Below are positions 1 to 9,092 of a stretch of 64,000 bases of DNA, one piece after another. The notes beneath the pieces were generated by a model. It saw only the letters and a program-made list of their open reading frames with translations. It did no database searches and was not told the origin of the DNA. The DNA is taken from assembly GCF_001704615.3 (NCBI RefSeq), contig NZ_CP029397.2, positions 2,294,001-2,358,000 of the forward strand, written 5' to 3'. The translations under genes and the position numbers were made by a program. Positions within the stretch are counted from its first letter, which is position 1; each line of letters opens with the position of its first letter. The DNA comes from Acinetobacter defluvii. Lineage in GTDB: Bacteria; Pseudomonadota; Gammaproteobacteria; Pseudomonadales; Moraxellaceae.

Positions 1-419
1 GAACCAATCACTGAATGTGGCTCACGATTAAACGGTGCTAAATCTTTTTCAAGTTTATCCAGTGTTGCGCCGGGTAAGCAAATCACTTGTTTACCCTCAT
101 TAATGACCTGAATACCCACCAATCTTCGGGTACTGATCAAAACCACAGGACGGTCATAGTCATCCCCAAATGGTGTTGAGCCACCAGTCAAACCTGTATT
201 TGCAGCCTGCATGATCACAATACAATCTGCATTCACCGTTGCCTGTAACACTTGCCATTGCTCAAGCAAAGTCCCCGGAACCACCACAGCCAATACTTGC
301 CCCGAACCATAGCGGCGACCTTGGCGGTATAGGCGTGTGTCGTTATCACTCGTCAGAACATGTTGTTGACCCACGATGTTGATGAGGTTTTGGATAGTTT
401 GTGATGATTGAGTGTGCAT
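1..419 (-). CDS. dld: D-lactate dehydrogenase (quinone), N-terminal part
   Basis: The window holds the first 139 codons; the gene runs off the left edge. The translation begins MHTQSSQTIQNLINIVG and contains the FAD-binding (PCMH-type) core with the stretch MQAANTGLTGGSTPFG, which is typical of Dld, the membrane-associated flavoenzyme that oxidises D-lactate to pyruvate and feeds electrons to quinone. It lies downstream of lldP, lldR and lldD on the same strand, the usual Acinetobacter order, so the cell can use both lactate isomers. A 233-bp repeat-rich gap separates it from lldD, so it may be transcribed less strongly or have its own signals. The family call rests on N-terminal motifs and context; the C-terminal domain cannot be seen. 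Confidence 0.9.
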   Translation of the reverse strand, partial: MHTQSSQTIQNLINIVGQQHVLTSDNDTRLYRQGRRYGSGQVLAVVVPGTLLEQWQVLQATVNADCIVIMQAANTGLTGGSTPFGDDYDRPVVLISTRRLVGIQVINEGKQVICLPGATLDKLEKDLAPFNREPHSVIG

Positions 420-446
420 TTTATACTGTCTTCCATTTTTAATATT

Positions 447-634
447 CCCTCTCCTCTCAGGAGAGGGTTAGGGAGAGGTGCTTTTTAAGAGAAGCACTGC
501 TTTCAAATTCAGCGCAAGTAAGGATTAGGGAGAGGTGCTTTTCAATTAACCCCTCATCCCAACCTTCTCCCAAAGGGAGAAGGAGTATTACTATTTGAAT
601 CAAATAACCTTTCCCACTTTTATAAAAGGGAGAG
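447..634. repeat. Intergenic repeat cluster with hairpins (lldD-dld gap)
   Basis: Two copies of AGGGAGAGGTGCTTTT lie at 470-485 and 527-542, and a third copy lies at 37165-37180 beside the DUF559 pseudogene. The block CCTCTCCTyTCAGGAGA is also shared (447-463 and about 37129-37145). A clean hairpin follows: CCTTCTCCC at 563-571, loop AAA, GGGAGAAGG at 575-583. Another imperfect stem spans about 608-634. The elements are non-coding as far as I can see and look like a dispersed REP-like family. They sit inside an operon and could affect mRNA stability or act as a partial terminator. Confidence 0.6.
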
Positions 635-652
635 ATTCACTAGCAAAAATAA

Positions 653-1807
653 TTACCCCACCAACTCTTTCTCTAACTTCACCAAACAATCCTCAGTAAT
701 ATCTGCAATTGTTTTCGCACCTGTTAGCGTCATAGCTACACGCATTTCTTTATCAATCAAATCCAATAAATTAGAAACACCAGCACCACCTGCCGCACCT
801 AAAGCATAGACAAATGCACGTCCTAGCATACACGTATCCGCACCTAGAGCCAGCATTCGTACCACATCCAAACCATTACGAATACCTGAATCCGCTAAGA
901 TTTTAATATCACCTTTGACCGCATCAGCAATCGGAGGAAGCGCACGCGCAGACGATAAAACACCATCCAGCTGACGACCACCATGATTCGATACCACGAT
1001 ACCATCTGCACCAAAACGTACTGCATCTTTAGCATCTTCAGGGTCAAGAATTCCTTTGATCACCATTGGACCATCCCAGAACTCACGGATCCACTCAAGG
1101 TCTTTCCATGAAATAGATGGATCGAAGTTATTACCGAGCCAACCAATATAATCTTCTAAACCCGTTGGTTTACCGAGGTATTTTGAAATATTACCCAAGT
1201 CATGTGGACGCCCCAGCAAGCCTACATTCCATGCCCAATGCAGATGAAAACAAGATTGTATATAGCGACGCATTGCTGCATTTGGACCACTCATCCCAGA
1301 GTGTGCATCACGATAACGTGCGCCTGGAACGGGCATATCGACAGTGAAAACTAGTGTCGAACAGCCTGCCGCCTTAGCACGTTCCAAGGCATTTTTCATA
1401 AAACCACGGTCACGTAGTACATATAACTGAAACCACATTGGACGATTAATTGCAGGGGTAACTTCTTCAATTGGACAAACAGATACAGTCGATAAAGTAA
1501 ATGGAATGCCCTTTTTATCTGCTGCAACTGCTGCTTGCACTTCACCACGACGAGCATACATTCCCGTCAAACCTACAGGCGACAATGCCACAGGCATCGA
1601 CAAAGTTTCATCAAACAGTTTAGTTTCTAAACTGAGTTGCGACATGTCATTTAAAACACGCTGCCTAAGTGCGATTTTTGATAAATCTTCTACATTTCGC
1701 TTAAGCGTATATTCTGCATATGCTCCTCCATCAATATAATGAAATAAAAATGGCGGTAAACGACGTCGTGCAGCTTCACGATAGTCATTTGCAGAAGAAA
1801 TAATCAT
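653..1807 (-). CDS. lldD: FMN-dependent L-lactate dehydrogenase
   Basis: A 384-residue protein of the FMN-dependent alpha-hydroxyacid dehydrogenase family, close to the usual length of about 380. The active-site segment [12 protein letters not shown] holds the catalytic His near residue 275, and the FMN phosphate region ([15 protein letters not shown], then LGRAFVYAL) is intact. LldD oxidises L-lactate to pyruvate at the inner membrane and passes electrons to quinone. The start lies 3 bp after the lldR stop, so the two are probably translationally coupled. It is the third gene of lldP-lldR-lldD-dld. Long open frames on the other strand are shadows. Confidence 0.97.
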   Translation of the reverse strand: MIISSANDYREAARRRLPPFLFHYIDGGAYAEYTLKRNVEDLSKIALRQRVLNDMSQLSLETKLFDETLSMPVALSPVGLTGMYARRGEVQAAVAADKKGIPFTLSTVSVCPIEEVTPAINRPMWFQLYVLRDRGFMKNALERAKAAGCSTLVFTVDMPVPGARYRDAHSGMSGPNAAMRRYIQSCFHLHWAWNVGLLGRPHDLGNISKYLGKPTGLEDYIGWLGNNFDPSISWKDLEWIREFWDGPMVIKGILDPEDAKDAVRFGADGIVVSNHGGRQLDGVLSSARALPPIADAVKGDIKILADSGIRNGLDVVRMLALGADTCMLGRAFVYALGAAGGAGVSNLLDLIDKEMRVAMTLTGAKTIADITEDCLVKLEKELVG

Positions 1808-1810
1808 GCT

Positions 1811-2554
1811 CTAGATCCTATTTAATCGGCTTGCACGATGTCGACGAGCTTCTTCTTCATCAATCATGCGCACTTGCTGAACTACAAATTCTATATGTCC
1901 ACAGACTGCTTTTCGTGCAGCATCTGGGTCTTTTCGCTCAATTGCATCCATCACTTGAAAGTGTTGTTCGTACAATTGATCATAACGTTTGGCTTCGGTA
2001 TACACTTTACGCCGTCCCAAAACCACGTTGTATTGCAACAAATCAAACAGCCCACGCATCATTTGAATCAACACCAAATTATGCGAAGCTTCAGCAATCG
2101 CTAAATGAAATTTAGCATCTGCAATCGCAGCTTGATCATCATCGCCCATAGACTGAAAATGACTAATTTGATCAAAGCATTGGCGAATATTTTCCAAATC
2201 CTCCGCCGTTGCGCGTTGCGCTGCATGCCATGCTGTCCCACCTTCCAGAATCATTCGTGCTTCTTGCACATCAAAACGATAGGCAGGGTCTTCATCGATC
2301 AGATTGCTTAATGGCTCAACGATTTGATATGTTGACCAATTACTGGGCAATTGTTGCAAAAACGTTCCCGCTCCAACTTTGCTGACCAGCATGCCCGTAC
2401 TGCTCAGTTGTGAAATCGCCTCTCTCAAAGAAGAGCGGGAAACTCCGAGTTGTTCACACAACTTCCGTTCAGCAGGTAAACGATCTCCAACTTGCATGTG
2501 ATTTTCTTCAATCAACATCCGTAAGCTTTGTACCACTTTGTCGGAGATTTTCAT
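1811..2554 (-). CDS. lldR: GntR/FadR-family lactate-responsive repressor
   Basis: A 247-residue regulator. Residues 5-70 form a GntR winged helix (GDRLPAERKLCEQLGVSRSS, then LREAISQL), and the rest is an all-helical FCD ligand domain typical of the FadR subgroup. It lies between lldP and lldD. Known LldR proteins repress lactate genes and release or remodel on lactate binding. Two perfect FadR-type palindromes lie upstream of lldP (4319-4333 and 4424-4438), which fits direct autoregulation of the whole operon. The target assignment is inferred from position and site type. Confidence 0.95.
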   Translation of the reverse strand: MKISDKVVQSLRMLIEENHMQVGDRLPAERKLCEQLGVSRSSLREAISQLSSTGMLVSKVGAGTFLQQLPSNWSTYQIVEPLSNLIDEDPAYRFDVQEARMILEGGTAWHAAQRATAEDLENIRQCFDQISHFQSMGDDDQAAIADAKFHLAIAEASHNLVLIQMMRGLFDLLQYNVVLGRRKVYTEAKRYDQLYEQHFQVMDAIERKDPDAARKAVCGHIEFVVQQVRMIDEEEARRHRASRLNRI

Positions 2555-2588
2555 CTGCTATCCTCAAATTATTACGTCATTGCATCTG

Positions 2589-4253
2589 CTATGGAATCAT
2601 CCACGGAAACACATAGGCTTGTAGCGTAATGATAATACCAATCATCACGGTAAAGGTAATACTGTGTTTGACCGTAAAACGGAACAAATCTGATTCTTTA
2701 CCCACCAAGCCAACAGCTGCACATGCAATTGCAATCGACTGCGGAGAAATCATTTTCCCTGTGACACCGCCACTGGTATTGGCTGCAACAAGTAAAACTT
2801 CAGGTACACCAATTTGTTGTGCTGTGGTCGCCTGCAATGCAGAGAACAATGCATTTGCCGATGTATCTGAACCTGTCAGGAACACGCCCAACCATCCCAA
2901 AAATGGTGAGAAGAAGGTAAATGCCTGACCTGTATGCGCAAGTGCAAGTGCAAGCGTTGCAGACATACCTGAATAGTTGGCAATAAAAGCAAAAGCCAAC
3001 ACCATCCCAATTGAATAAATTGGAATTTTCAGTTCATTCACTGTTTCAGCAAAAGTCACTACAGCATCTTTCGGCTTCATTTTTAAATAAATAATGGTAA
3101 TAATTGCGGCGATAAAAATCGCTGTTCCTGTTGCAGACAACCAGTCAAATTTATAAATTGCTTCATAATCTTTTACATCAGCAACCACAGGTGGCATTTT
3201 CTGAACCAATTCATGCAAATACGGCACTTTGATTGAAATCACCCAATCTGCCAACGCACCATCTTTTGCAAATAGAGCTTTAAATGGTTGAATACTCCAA
3301 ATCGTTACCATCACCGTCAAGATCGCAAAAGGCGACCATGCTTTAGCAATTTGACCAATTGTGTATTTTCGCTGTCTTTGTGCAGCTAGGTTTTCATCGA
3401 TGCTACTGTCTTGATCTGCAAAACGGAAAATGTGTTTAGGCTGCCAATATTTTAATAAAATGGTGAGTGACACCAGTGATGCAATCGCAGCCGTAATATC
3501 AGGCAGTTCTGGTCCAACAAAGTTAGAGGTTAAGTATTGTGCCAATGCAAAAGAACCGCCACCAACTAAAACTGCTGGCCATGTTTCTTTCATGCCACGC
3601 CAGCCATCCATAATGGCCATGATCCAAAATAAAACGATGATCACCATAAATGGCAACTGACGACCCACCATCTGACTGATTTCCATAGTATCTACACCAG
3701 AAACCTGTCCAGCGACAATAATGGGAATCCCCATTGCCCCAAAAGCAACAGGCGCTGTATTTACAATCAAACATAAACCAGCAGCATATAAGGGTTTAAA
3801 ACCTAGCCCCACTAAAAGTGCAGCAGTAATTGCCACAGGCGCACCAAAACCTGCCGCACCTTCAAGGAAAGTACCAAATGCAAAACCAACCAAGAGCATT
3901 TGTAAACGTTGGTCTTCAGTAATTGATAAAATCGAAGAACGAATAATATCGAACTGCCCTGTTTTTACAGAGATTTTATAAAGAAATACCGCACCGATGA
4001 TGATCCAAGCAATCGGCCATAAACCATACAGAAAACCATATGCCATCGAAGCAAATGCCATCATGCTGGGCATTTGATAAGCAAATAAAGACACCAAAAG
4101 TGCCAGTACAACCGTAATTGTCCCTGCAACACTGCCCTTCATACGAAATACAGCCAGAGCAAGGAAGAAAAATATAATTGGAATTAGGGCAATTAAACTG
4201 GAAATCCAGATATTGCCCATTGGATCATAAATCTGTTGCCATTGTTGAAGCAT
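2589..4253 (-). CDS. lldP: L-lactate permease
   Basis: A 554-residue polytopic inner-membrane protein of the LctP family, near the usual length of about 550. The N-terminus starts [14 protein letters not shown] and is followed by many hydrophobic helices. The family signature regions [13 protein letters not shown] and [17 protein letters not shown] are present. It imports lactate (and probably glycolate) by proton symport. It is the first gene of the operon and is preceded by a 438-bp AT-rich region with the two presumed LldR operators and a TATAAT box. The stop is 34 bp before lldR, consistent with one transcript. Confidence 0.97.
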   Translation of the reverse strand: MLQQWQQIYDPMGNIWISSLIALIPIIFFFLALAVFRMKGSVAGTITVVLALLVSLFAYQMPSMMAFASMAYGFLYGLWPIAWIIIGAVFLYKISVKTGQFDIIRSSILSITEDQRLQMLLVGFAFGTFLEGAAGFGAPVAITAALLVGLGFKPLYAAGLCLIVNTAPVAFGAMGIPIIVAGQVSGVDTMEISQMVGRQLPFMVIIVLFWIMAIMDGWRGMKETWPAVLVGGGSFALAQYLTSNFVGPELPDITAAIASLVSLTILLKYWQPKHIFRFADQDSSIDENLAAQRQRKYTIGQIAKAWSPFAILTVMVTIWSIQPFKALFAKDGALADWVISIKVPYLHELVQKMPPVVADVKDYEAIYKFDWLSATGTAIFIAAIITIIYLKMKPKDAVVTFAETVNELKIPIYSIGMVLAFAFIANYSGMSATLALALAHTGQAFTFFSPFLGWLGVFLTGSDTSANALFSALQATTAQQIGVPEVLLVAANTSGGVTGKMISPQSIAIACAAVGLVGKESDLFRFTVKHSITFTVMIGIIITLQAYVFPWMIP

Positions 4254-4318
4254 TGTCCTCTCCTTGAAATGCTTTCAGGGATCACTTTCTCATATCAACC
4301 AATTCAATTAATTCTTAA

Positions 4319-4333
4319 ATTGGTCATACCAAT
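4319..4333. promoter_or_regulatory. Presumed LldR operator, promoter-proximal
   Basis: A perfect palindrome ATTGGTCATACCAAT, matching the TGGT-N3-ACCA core bound by FadR-subfamily regulators. It lies about 20 bp downstream of the expected lldP transcription start (TATAAT on the minus strand at 4352-4357). Assignment to LldR is inferred from its gene's presence in the same operon. Confidence 0.75.
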
Positions 4334-4351
4334 AATGAAATAAATTAAAAA

Positions 4352-4357
4352 ATTATA
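4352..4357 (-). promoter_or_regulatory. Candidate -10 box of the lld operon promoter
   Basis: Reading the minus strand, a consensus TATAAT lies between the two operators, about 95 bp before the lldP start codon. The hexamer 17 bp upstream (TTTAAT) is a poor -35, which would suit a regulated promoter. No start-site data support it; the call rests on the box and its position between the operators. Confidence 0.45.
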
Positions 4358-4423
4358 CCTCCAAGCGCAGCAATATTAAATTTTAGAACCTAAATTAGCA
4401 ATAATTAATTTAAAGACACACTT

Positions 4424-4438
4424 ATTGGTCATACCAAT
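4424..4438. promoter_or_regulatory. Presumed LldR operator, distal
   Basis: A second exact copy of ATTGGTCATACCAAT. Its centre is 105 bp from the centre of the proximal copy, ten turns of B-DNA at 10.5 bp per turn, so two bound dimers would face the same side of the helix. This resembles the two-operator, looping arrangement known for E. coli lldPRD. The rest of the 4254-4691 gap is AT-rich, with no other signal I can support. Confidence 0.75.
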
Positions 4439-4691
4439 TTAAGTTTATTTTTGAGCATTGATTGTCATTTTTACTCAGCAATATTTTTATATAAATTTTT
4501 TAAATAGTTGATTTTTCTTGTATTGAAAAATCTAAATCTCGACTTATTAGACTTTGGTCTTAATTTAATCTTGAAAAGTTATTTCCACATAATTTTTAAA
4601 TCTTTTAAAGCATGATGAATAATTATATGTGTCACAAAGAAAATCCAAGTGTTAAAGTAAGCACATTCTTTTTTAAAATTTGGAAGAGGTC

Positions 4692-5393
4692 ATGCAAGCC
4701 ATTATTCTCGATACAGAAACCCATACTTTAAATGGATTACCCATTGAGATTGCGTATGCGCCTATCCAAATCGAACAGGGCAAGTTAAGCCTAGAACGTG
4801 AACAAATTTTTGATCAACTTTATAGTATTGGCGATGAGAAAATTTCCTATGCCTCTATGGCAGTTCATCATATTTTAGAATCTGATTTGGTTGGGCAACC
4901 TAATTTTTCAACATTTACTTTGCCGACTGAAACCAGCTATATTATTGGTCATAATATTGATTATGATATTCAAACCATCCAAAAATGTGGTGTAGATACG
5001 ACAAATATCAAAGCGATTTGTACGCTTGCATTGGCTCGCCTAGTTTGGCCAACTGCCGAAGCACATAATATTTCTGCATTGATTTATCAAATCAGCAAAG
5101 GCAGTGAAAAAGCCCGAAACATGCTTAAAGGTGCTCACCGTGCAGATGCTGATATTATTTTAACTGCTAATATTTTGATGCATATCATTCACCATTTAAA
5201 TATTCAAACTATAGAAGAACTTTTTGCAGCCTCAGAAGATGCACGTATTCCACGTAGCATTAATTTTGGCAAACATCGTGGCACAGCCATTTCAGCGCTG
5301 CCTGCGGACTATGTAAAATGGTTATTAAAGCAAGATGATTTAGACCCATATCTAAGAAAAGCATTAGAAAATAGCGCGATTATTACTTTATAA
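4692..5393 (+). CDS. DEDDh 3'-5' exonuclease with C-terminal DUF3820
   Basis: A 233-residue protein resembling exodeoxyribonuclease X. Exo motif I is IILDTETH near the N-terminus, motif II is GHNIDYDIQTI near residue 90, and motif III is AHRADADI near residue 150, giving the DEDDh metal-binding set. The C-terminal 40 residues (FGKHRGTAISALPADYVKWL) are a DUF3820 domain often fused to such nucleases. It probably trims DNA or RNA 3' ends in repair or turnover. I place the start at the ATG at 4692, preceded by GGAAGAGG, instead of the in-frame TTG at 4680. It is a single gene with no obvious operon partner other than the unknown gene 83 bp downstream. Confidence 0.8.
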   Translation: MQAIILDTETHTLNGLPIEIAYAPIQIEQGKLSLEREQIFDQLYSIGDEKISYASMAVHHILESDLVGQPNFSTFTLPTETSYIIGHNIDYDIQTIQKCGVDTTNIKAICTLALARLVWPTAEAHNISALIYQISKGSEKARNMLKGAHRADADIILTANILMHIIHHLNIQTIEELFAASEDARIPRSINFGKHRGTAISALPADYVKWLLKQDDLDPYLRKALENSAIITL

Positions 5394-5476
5394 ATAACGC
5401 TATTTGTCATCAAAATGACACCAGAATGTCATTTTGATGCTCTATCCTAATTTTGCTTTTTTGGGGGATAGCGCAA

Positions 5477-6091
5477 ATGAATCATTATATAAAAACTGAA
5501 CTTGGGACGCAGGCTTTACAACAACGCTTATTTGATTTAAGTCCAAAGCTAAGACGTTTGTTACTTTTGATTGGGACGCCTGACTTCCACAAACTTACCA
5601 CACAATTACAGAAAAATATTGCTACACCAGAGATGTTAAGGGATTTAGAAAGTTTGGGGTTAATCAAAAATCTTCAAGCAAAATCTCAAACAGCCACTGA
5701 AGTGTCGCATACGCAGATTGCACAAGAAAAAGTTGAAAAAATTATTGTCCAAAAAGTCGCAGCGAATATCGCTTCTTCCCACCCATCTGATATGCCCTCA
5801 CGCCCTACACCACAAGTTAATCTTGCACTCGACAACGAAATCATTTTAAGAAAATTAGACTTTACTGAAACCAAAAATTTAATGATTCGCTTATTGCGTC
5901 AAAACTGCGGCTTGATGGCAAAGATGTTAATTCAAAAAATTGAAAGTGCTGAACATTCTCAAGCTTTAAAACTATGTCAAATGCAGTGGTTAACGGCTTT
6001 ACAAGAAACCCGCATATCACCGATCGAATTAAATAAAAACTTGCAAATGATCAATTATTCTATGCAGCACTTTGAGCAACAGAGTTATTGA
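5477..6091 (+). CDS. Hypothetical protein, winged-helix-like N-terminus
   Basis: A 204-residue protein I do not recognise. The ATG at 5477 follows a GGGGG run at 5463-5467, so it is preferred to the upstream in-frame TTG at 5453. Residues 15-70 (LSPKLRRLLLLIGTPDF and following) look like a small helical domain ending in LRDLESLGLIKNL, reminiscent of DNA-binding winged helices, but I see no diagnostic motif. A low-complexity linker follows, then a second helical domain containing LMIRLLRQNCGLMAKMLIQK. There are no signal peptide or membrane segments, so it is probably cytosolic. It may be co-transcribed with the exonuclease gene 83 bp upstream. Function unknown. Confidence 0.7.
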   Translation: MNHYIKTELGTQALQQRLFDLSPKLRRLLLLIGTPDFHKLTTQLQKNIATPEMLRDLESLGLIKNLQAKSQTATEVSHTQIAQEKVEKIIVQKVAANIASSHPSDMPSRPTPQVNLALDNEIILRKLDFTETKNLMIRLLRQNCGLMAKMLIQKIESAEHSQALKLCQMQWLTALQETRISPIELNKNLQMINYSMQHFEQQSY

Positions 6092-6268
6092 TATTGCGTC
6101 TAAATTTAAAGTTTACAACTCTAGATCAAAAATAATATTTATTTATAAAACAGCATATTACATTTAAAATATATTTTTAAATGAATATATTTATTCAGTC
6201 TACCACTTAAGCCTTATCTACAATTTAGCCATGTACCGTTATAAGCATGCTAGAGAGGGATAATTGCT

Positions 6269-6616
6269 ATGAGTTCTACACATTTTTTTCGCTTTTCCGC
6301 CGATGACGATCCAACACAACTGAGTAAAGTGGGGAACTGGGTCATTACTTTTCTTGATTCCGCAGAAAACACGCCAACTCGTTTGGCTATTACCCATGTT
6401 ATTCCACGTCAAGTATCAAATGACTTGCAATTGCGTAGCTTATATATACAACGCACTGAACATCAATATGAGTGGCAAATACTAAAATTAGAATATTTTG
6501 ATAGTCGTACTCAGCAAATGCTTGAAGCAGACTTAGATACTACCTTAGCACACAAATTTGTTCAGCAATTGATTGGTGAGTTTGCACGTTATGATGTCGA
6601 ACTCAGTTATGTATAA
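6269..6616 (+). CDS. Hypothetical 115-residue protein
   Basis: A short soluble protein beginning MSSTHFFRFSADDDP. The ATG follows GAGAGGGA at 6252-6259 with good spacing. It mixes beta and alpha character, has no signal peptide, no membrane span and no cysteines or obvious catalytic motif. A strong intrinsic terminator closes the gene at 6649-6676, so it appears to be its own transcription unit. I recognise no family. Codon usage matches the neighbours, which supports a real gene. Confidence 0.65.
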   Translation: MSSTHFFRFSADDDPTQLSKVGNWVITFLDSAENTPTRLAITHVIPRQVSNDLQLRSLYIQRTEHQYEWQILKLEYFDSRTQQMLEADLDTTLAHKFVQQLIGEFARYDVELSYV

Positions 6617-6648
6617 GATTTTACTTTATAAGTATATTTACTCAAATG

Positions 6649-6676
6649 AAAAAGCTCGCATTTCTGCGAGCTTTTT
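6649..6676 (+). terminator. Intrinsic terminator
   Basis: Stem AAAAAGCTCGCA / TGCGAGCTTTTT with a short TTTC loop and a T-run, 33 bp after the stop of the 115-residue hypothetical gene. Confidence 0.85.
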
Positions 6677-7123
6677 ATGTTGGATAGCTAGTGCTTATTT
6701 CTTATCTGAACTTAGAAAGTTGCAAACTCAATAAGCCGTCATTGATCTGTCCAACTTCTTCGTAGCATCTATATATGATCTACTGTAGTTTTAATATAAA
6801 TTTATAAATCAAAATACGCAAGACCGCTTAACATTTCAGCACACAGGCGATATCAAAATCCAATTGAATATTTGGAGTTGTAACCTTAAAATAATGCACA
6901 TTTAAAATTGCAACTTAATCTGAAATATAACAATGATAAAAAAATATGTTCAATTTATTATTTAAAAGCCACTCTCATTTAAAAAGAAACTTATATTTTT
7001 ATATGCCGTTAAATGTGTGATTAATTAGGGTACATAATGGTAAATAACGGTATATTAAAAATTTACTTGAGTGCTTTGAATATAAAGACTTTTGATACTA
7101 AATGGAACTTGAAATAACATTAA
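6677..7123. other. Gene-free AT-rich stretch
   Basis: About 450 bp between the terminator at 6649-6676 and tRNA-Arg. I see no open frame with protein-like composition, no RNA gene and no strong palindrome. It would contain the 3' trailer of the minus-strand tRNA. Confidence 0.5.
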
Positions 7124-7199
7124 TGGTACGGCTAGCGGGACTCGAACCCACTCCACAGGCTTCGGAAACCTGTACTCTATCCAGTTAAGCTATAGCCGC
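7124..7199 (-). tRNA. tRNA-Arg, anticodon CCG
   Basis: On the minus strand a 76-nt cloverleaf begins GCGGCTA and ends TAGCCGT-A-CCA with the CCA encoded. The 7-bp acceptor stem closes with a G-U pair at position 1-72. The anticodon stem CAGGT / GCCTG encloses the loop TTCCGAA, giving anticodon CCG, which reads the Arg codon CGG. The T arm contains GGTTCGAGTCC. It stands alone, not in a tRNA cluster. Confidence 0.97.
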
Positions 7200-7290
7200 A
7201 TAAAAGAAGTGCGCACATCATATCAAAAAAATTACATAGGTAAAGCATATATCTATTATTCTCCCTGTTTGCTGTCTAAGCTTTATACAA

Positions 7291-7308
7291 CGTTGCATAT
7301 CTGCAACG
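7291..7308. repeat. Short perfect palindrome between tRNA-Arg and the ABC operon
   Basis: CGTTGCA, four bases TATC, then TGCAACG. It lies about 80 bp before the ABC ATPase start and about 90 bp upstream of the minus-strand tRNA. It could be an operator or chance; there is no T-run, so it is not a terminator. Confidence 0.3.
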
Positions 7309-7386
7309 CACAATTCCATGTAATGCACTTGGTTTATTGGGCAAGTTCGCTCACAATATACCCTCCCCAATCCATGTGAGAATTTC

Positions 7387-8322
7387 ATGACTGATGCATT
7401 GACGTTAAGGGATTTGTCTAAAACTTATCGCAACGGCTTTCAAGCACTAAAAGGAATTAACTTAAATGTTCCTGAGGGTGAGTTTTATGCACTTTTAGGA
7501 CCCAATGGTGCAGGAAAATCAACAACGATTGGGATTATCAGCTCTTTGACTCGTAAAACTTCAGGGACAGTTGAAATTTTCGGGCATGATTTAGATACCC
7601 ATCCATCCCAAGCCAAGCAATGTTTAGGGGTCGTTCCACAAGAATTTAACTTTGGGCAATTCGAAAAAACCTTTGATATTTTAGTGACACAAGCAGGTTA
7701 TTACGGTATTCCAAAGAAAATTGCACAACAACGTGCTGAGGAATATTTAGAAAAATTAGGACTTTGGGAAAAAAGAAATACCCAAGGGCGTATGCTTTCA
7801 GGCGGTATGAAACGCCGTTTAATGATTGCGCGTGCCATGATGCATGAGCCTAAATTATTAATTTTAGATGAACCAACGGCAGGTGTAGATATTGAGTTAC
7901 GTCGTTCAATGTGGGACTTTCTCACTGAAATGAACGAAAAAGGTACGGCGATTATTTTAACCACGCATTATCTTGAAGAAGCTGAAATGTTGTGTCGTCA
8001 AATAGCCATCATTGATCGAGGGGTGATCAAAGAAGATACGTCGATGAAAGCTTTTTTAAATCAGTTGAATGAAGAATCTTTTATTTTTGATTTAGAACAT
8101 GCCATTGAACCGATCAAAATCGACATTATCGGGGTCAAGTTTAATTTGATTGATCCTGTGACTTTGGAAGTGACGATGGACAAAGCACATTCAATGAATG
8201 ATTTATTCCAACTGTTAGAAGCACAAGGCATTCGTGTACGCAGTATGCGTAACAAATCCAACCGTTTAGAAGAATTATTTGTCAAAATGGTGGAAAAAAA
8301 TCTTGAAGGAGCAGCGCAATGA
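7387..8322 (+). CDS. yadG: ABC transporter ATP-binding protein (YadG type)
   Basis: A 311-residue ABC ATPase. The Walker A GPNGAGKST is at about residues 38-46, the signature LSGGMKRRL near residue 140, the Walker B LLILDEPTAGVD near 158, and the switch His in TTHYLEEAE near 198. The extra C-terminal 80 residues fit the DRA/ABC-2 exporter class. Its stop overlaps the start of the permease gene by 4 bp (ATGA), so the two form a coupled exporter. E. coli YadG/YadH is the nearest named pair; the substrate is unknown. The gene name is by family resemblance. Confidence 0.88.
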   Translation: MTDALTLRDLSKTYRNGFQALKGINLNVPEGEFYALLGPNGAGKSTTIGIISSLTRKTSGTVEIFGHDLDTHPSQAKQCLGVVPQEFNFGQFEKTFDILVTQAGYYGIPKKIAQQRAEEYLEKLGLWEKRNTQGRMLSGGMKRRLMIARAMMHEPKLLILDEPTAGVDIELRRSMWDFLTEMNEKGTAIILTTHYLEEAEMLCRQIAIIDRGVIKEDTSMKAFLNQLNEESFIFDLEHAIEPIKIDIIGVKFNLIDPVTLEVTMDKAHSMNDLFQLLEAQGIRVRSMRNKSNRLEELFVKMVEKNLEGAAQ

Positions 8323-9092
8323 ATTTTAACCAGTTAAAAGTTGCGCTTTTCACGCTTGTGCATAAAGAAATCCGCCGCTTTATGCGGATTTGGCCTCAAA
8401 CCTTGCTGCCGCCTGCGATTACCATGAGCCTGTATTTTGTTATTTTCGGGAACTTGGTCGGTTCTCGTATTGGGCAAATGGGTGGTTTTAGCTATATGCA
8501 ATTTATCGTCCCTGGCTTAATTATGATGGCGGTGATTACCAATAGTTATGCCAACGTATCTTCTAGTTTTTTCAGTGCAAAATTTCAAAAAAGTATTGAA
8601 GAATTGATTATGAGCCCTGTTCCATTGCACATGGTGCTGTGTGGCTATGTGATTGGTGGAGTCTGTCGTGGAGTCTTGGTGGGTTTAATTGTAACCCTGA
8701 TGAGTCTATTTTTCACCGATTTAGCCATTCATAACATTTTCGTCACGATCTATACTGTGATTATTACTTCGCTCCTATTTTCTTTGGGAGGATTTATTAA
8801 TGCGGTTTATGCTAAATCATTTGATGATATTTCGATTATTCCGACCTTTGTTTTAACACCACTGACTTATTTAGGTGGTGTATTCTATTCGATTAGTGCT
8901 TTAAGCCCATTTTGGCAAAATCTCTCTTTAGTTAACCCGATTGTCTATATGGTAAATGCGTTCCGTTACGGCATCTTAGGTCACAGCGATGTAAATGTGT
9001 CTTTATCATTAATCGTTGTGACATTATTCTGTGCTGTACTATACGGTATTGCTTACTATCTACTTTCTCGTGGTTCAGGAATGCGTGAATAA
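8319..9092 (+). CDS. yadH: ABC-2 type transporter permease (YadH type)
   Basis: A 257-residue inner-membrane protein with about six hydrophobic helices and the ABC-2 fold. The conserved segment LTPLTYLGGVFYSI and the C-terminal NPIVYMVNAFRYGILG match the YadH/NodJ-like permeases. It starts inside the ATPase gene (ATGA overlap) and ends by sharing one base with queF (TAATG). It should pair with the upstream ATPase as a homodimeric exporter. No substrate can be read from the sequence. Confidence 0.88.
   Translation: MNFNQLKVALFTLVHKEIRRFMRIWPQTLLPPAITMSLYFVIFGNLVGSRIGQMGGFSYMQFIVPGLIMMAVITNSYANVSSSFFSAKFQKSIEELIMSPVPLHMVLCGYVIGGVCRGVLVGLIVTLMSLFFTDLAIHNIFVTIYTVIITSLLFSLGGFINAVYAKSFDDISIIPTFVLTPLTYLGGVFYSISALSPFWQNLSLVNPIVYMVNAFRYGILGHSDVNVSLSLIVVTLFCAVLYGIAYYLLSRGSGMRE

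Noticed and set aside
7124..7199. tRNA-Arg as an island attachment site
   Set aside because: No integrase and no direct repeat of the tRNA 3' end nearby; the flanking genes look like core genes.
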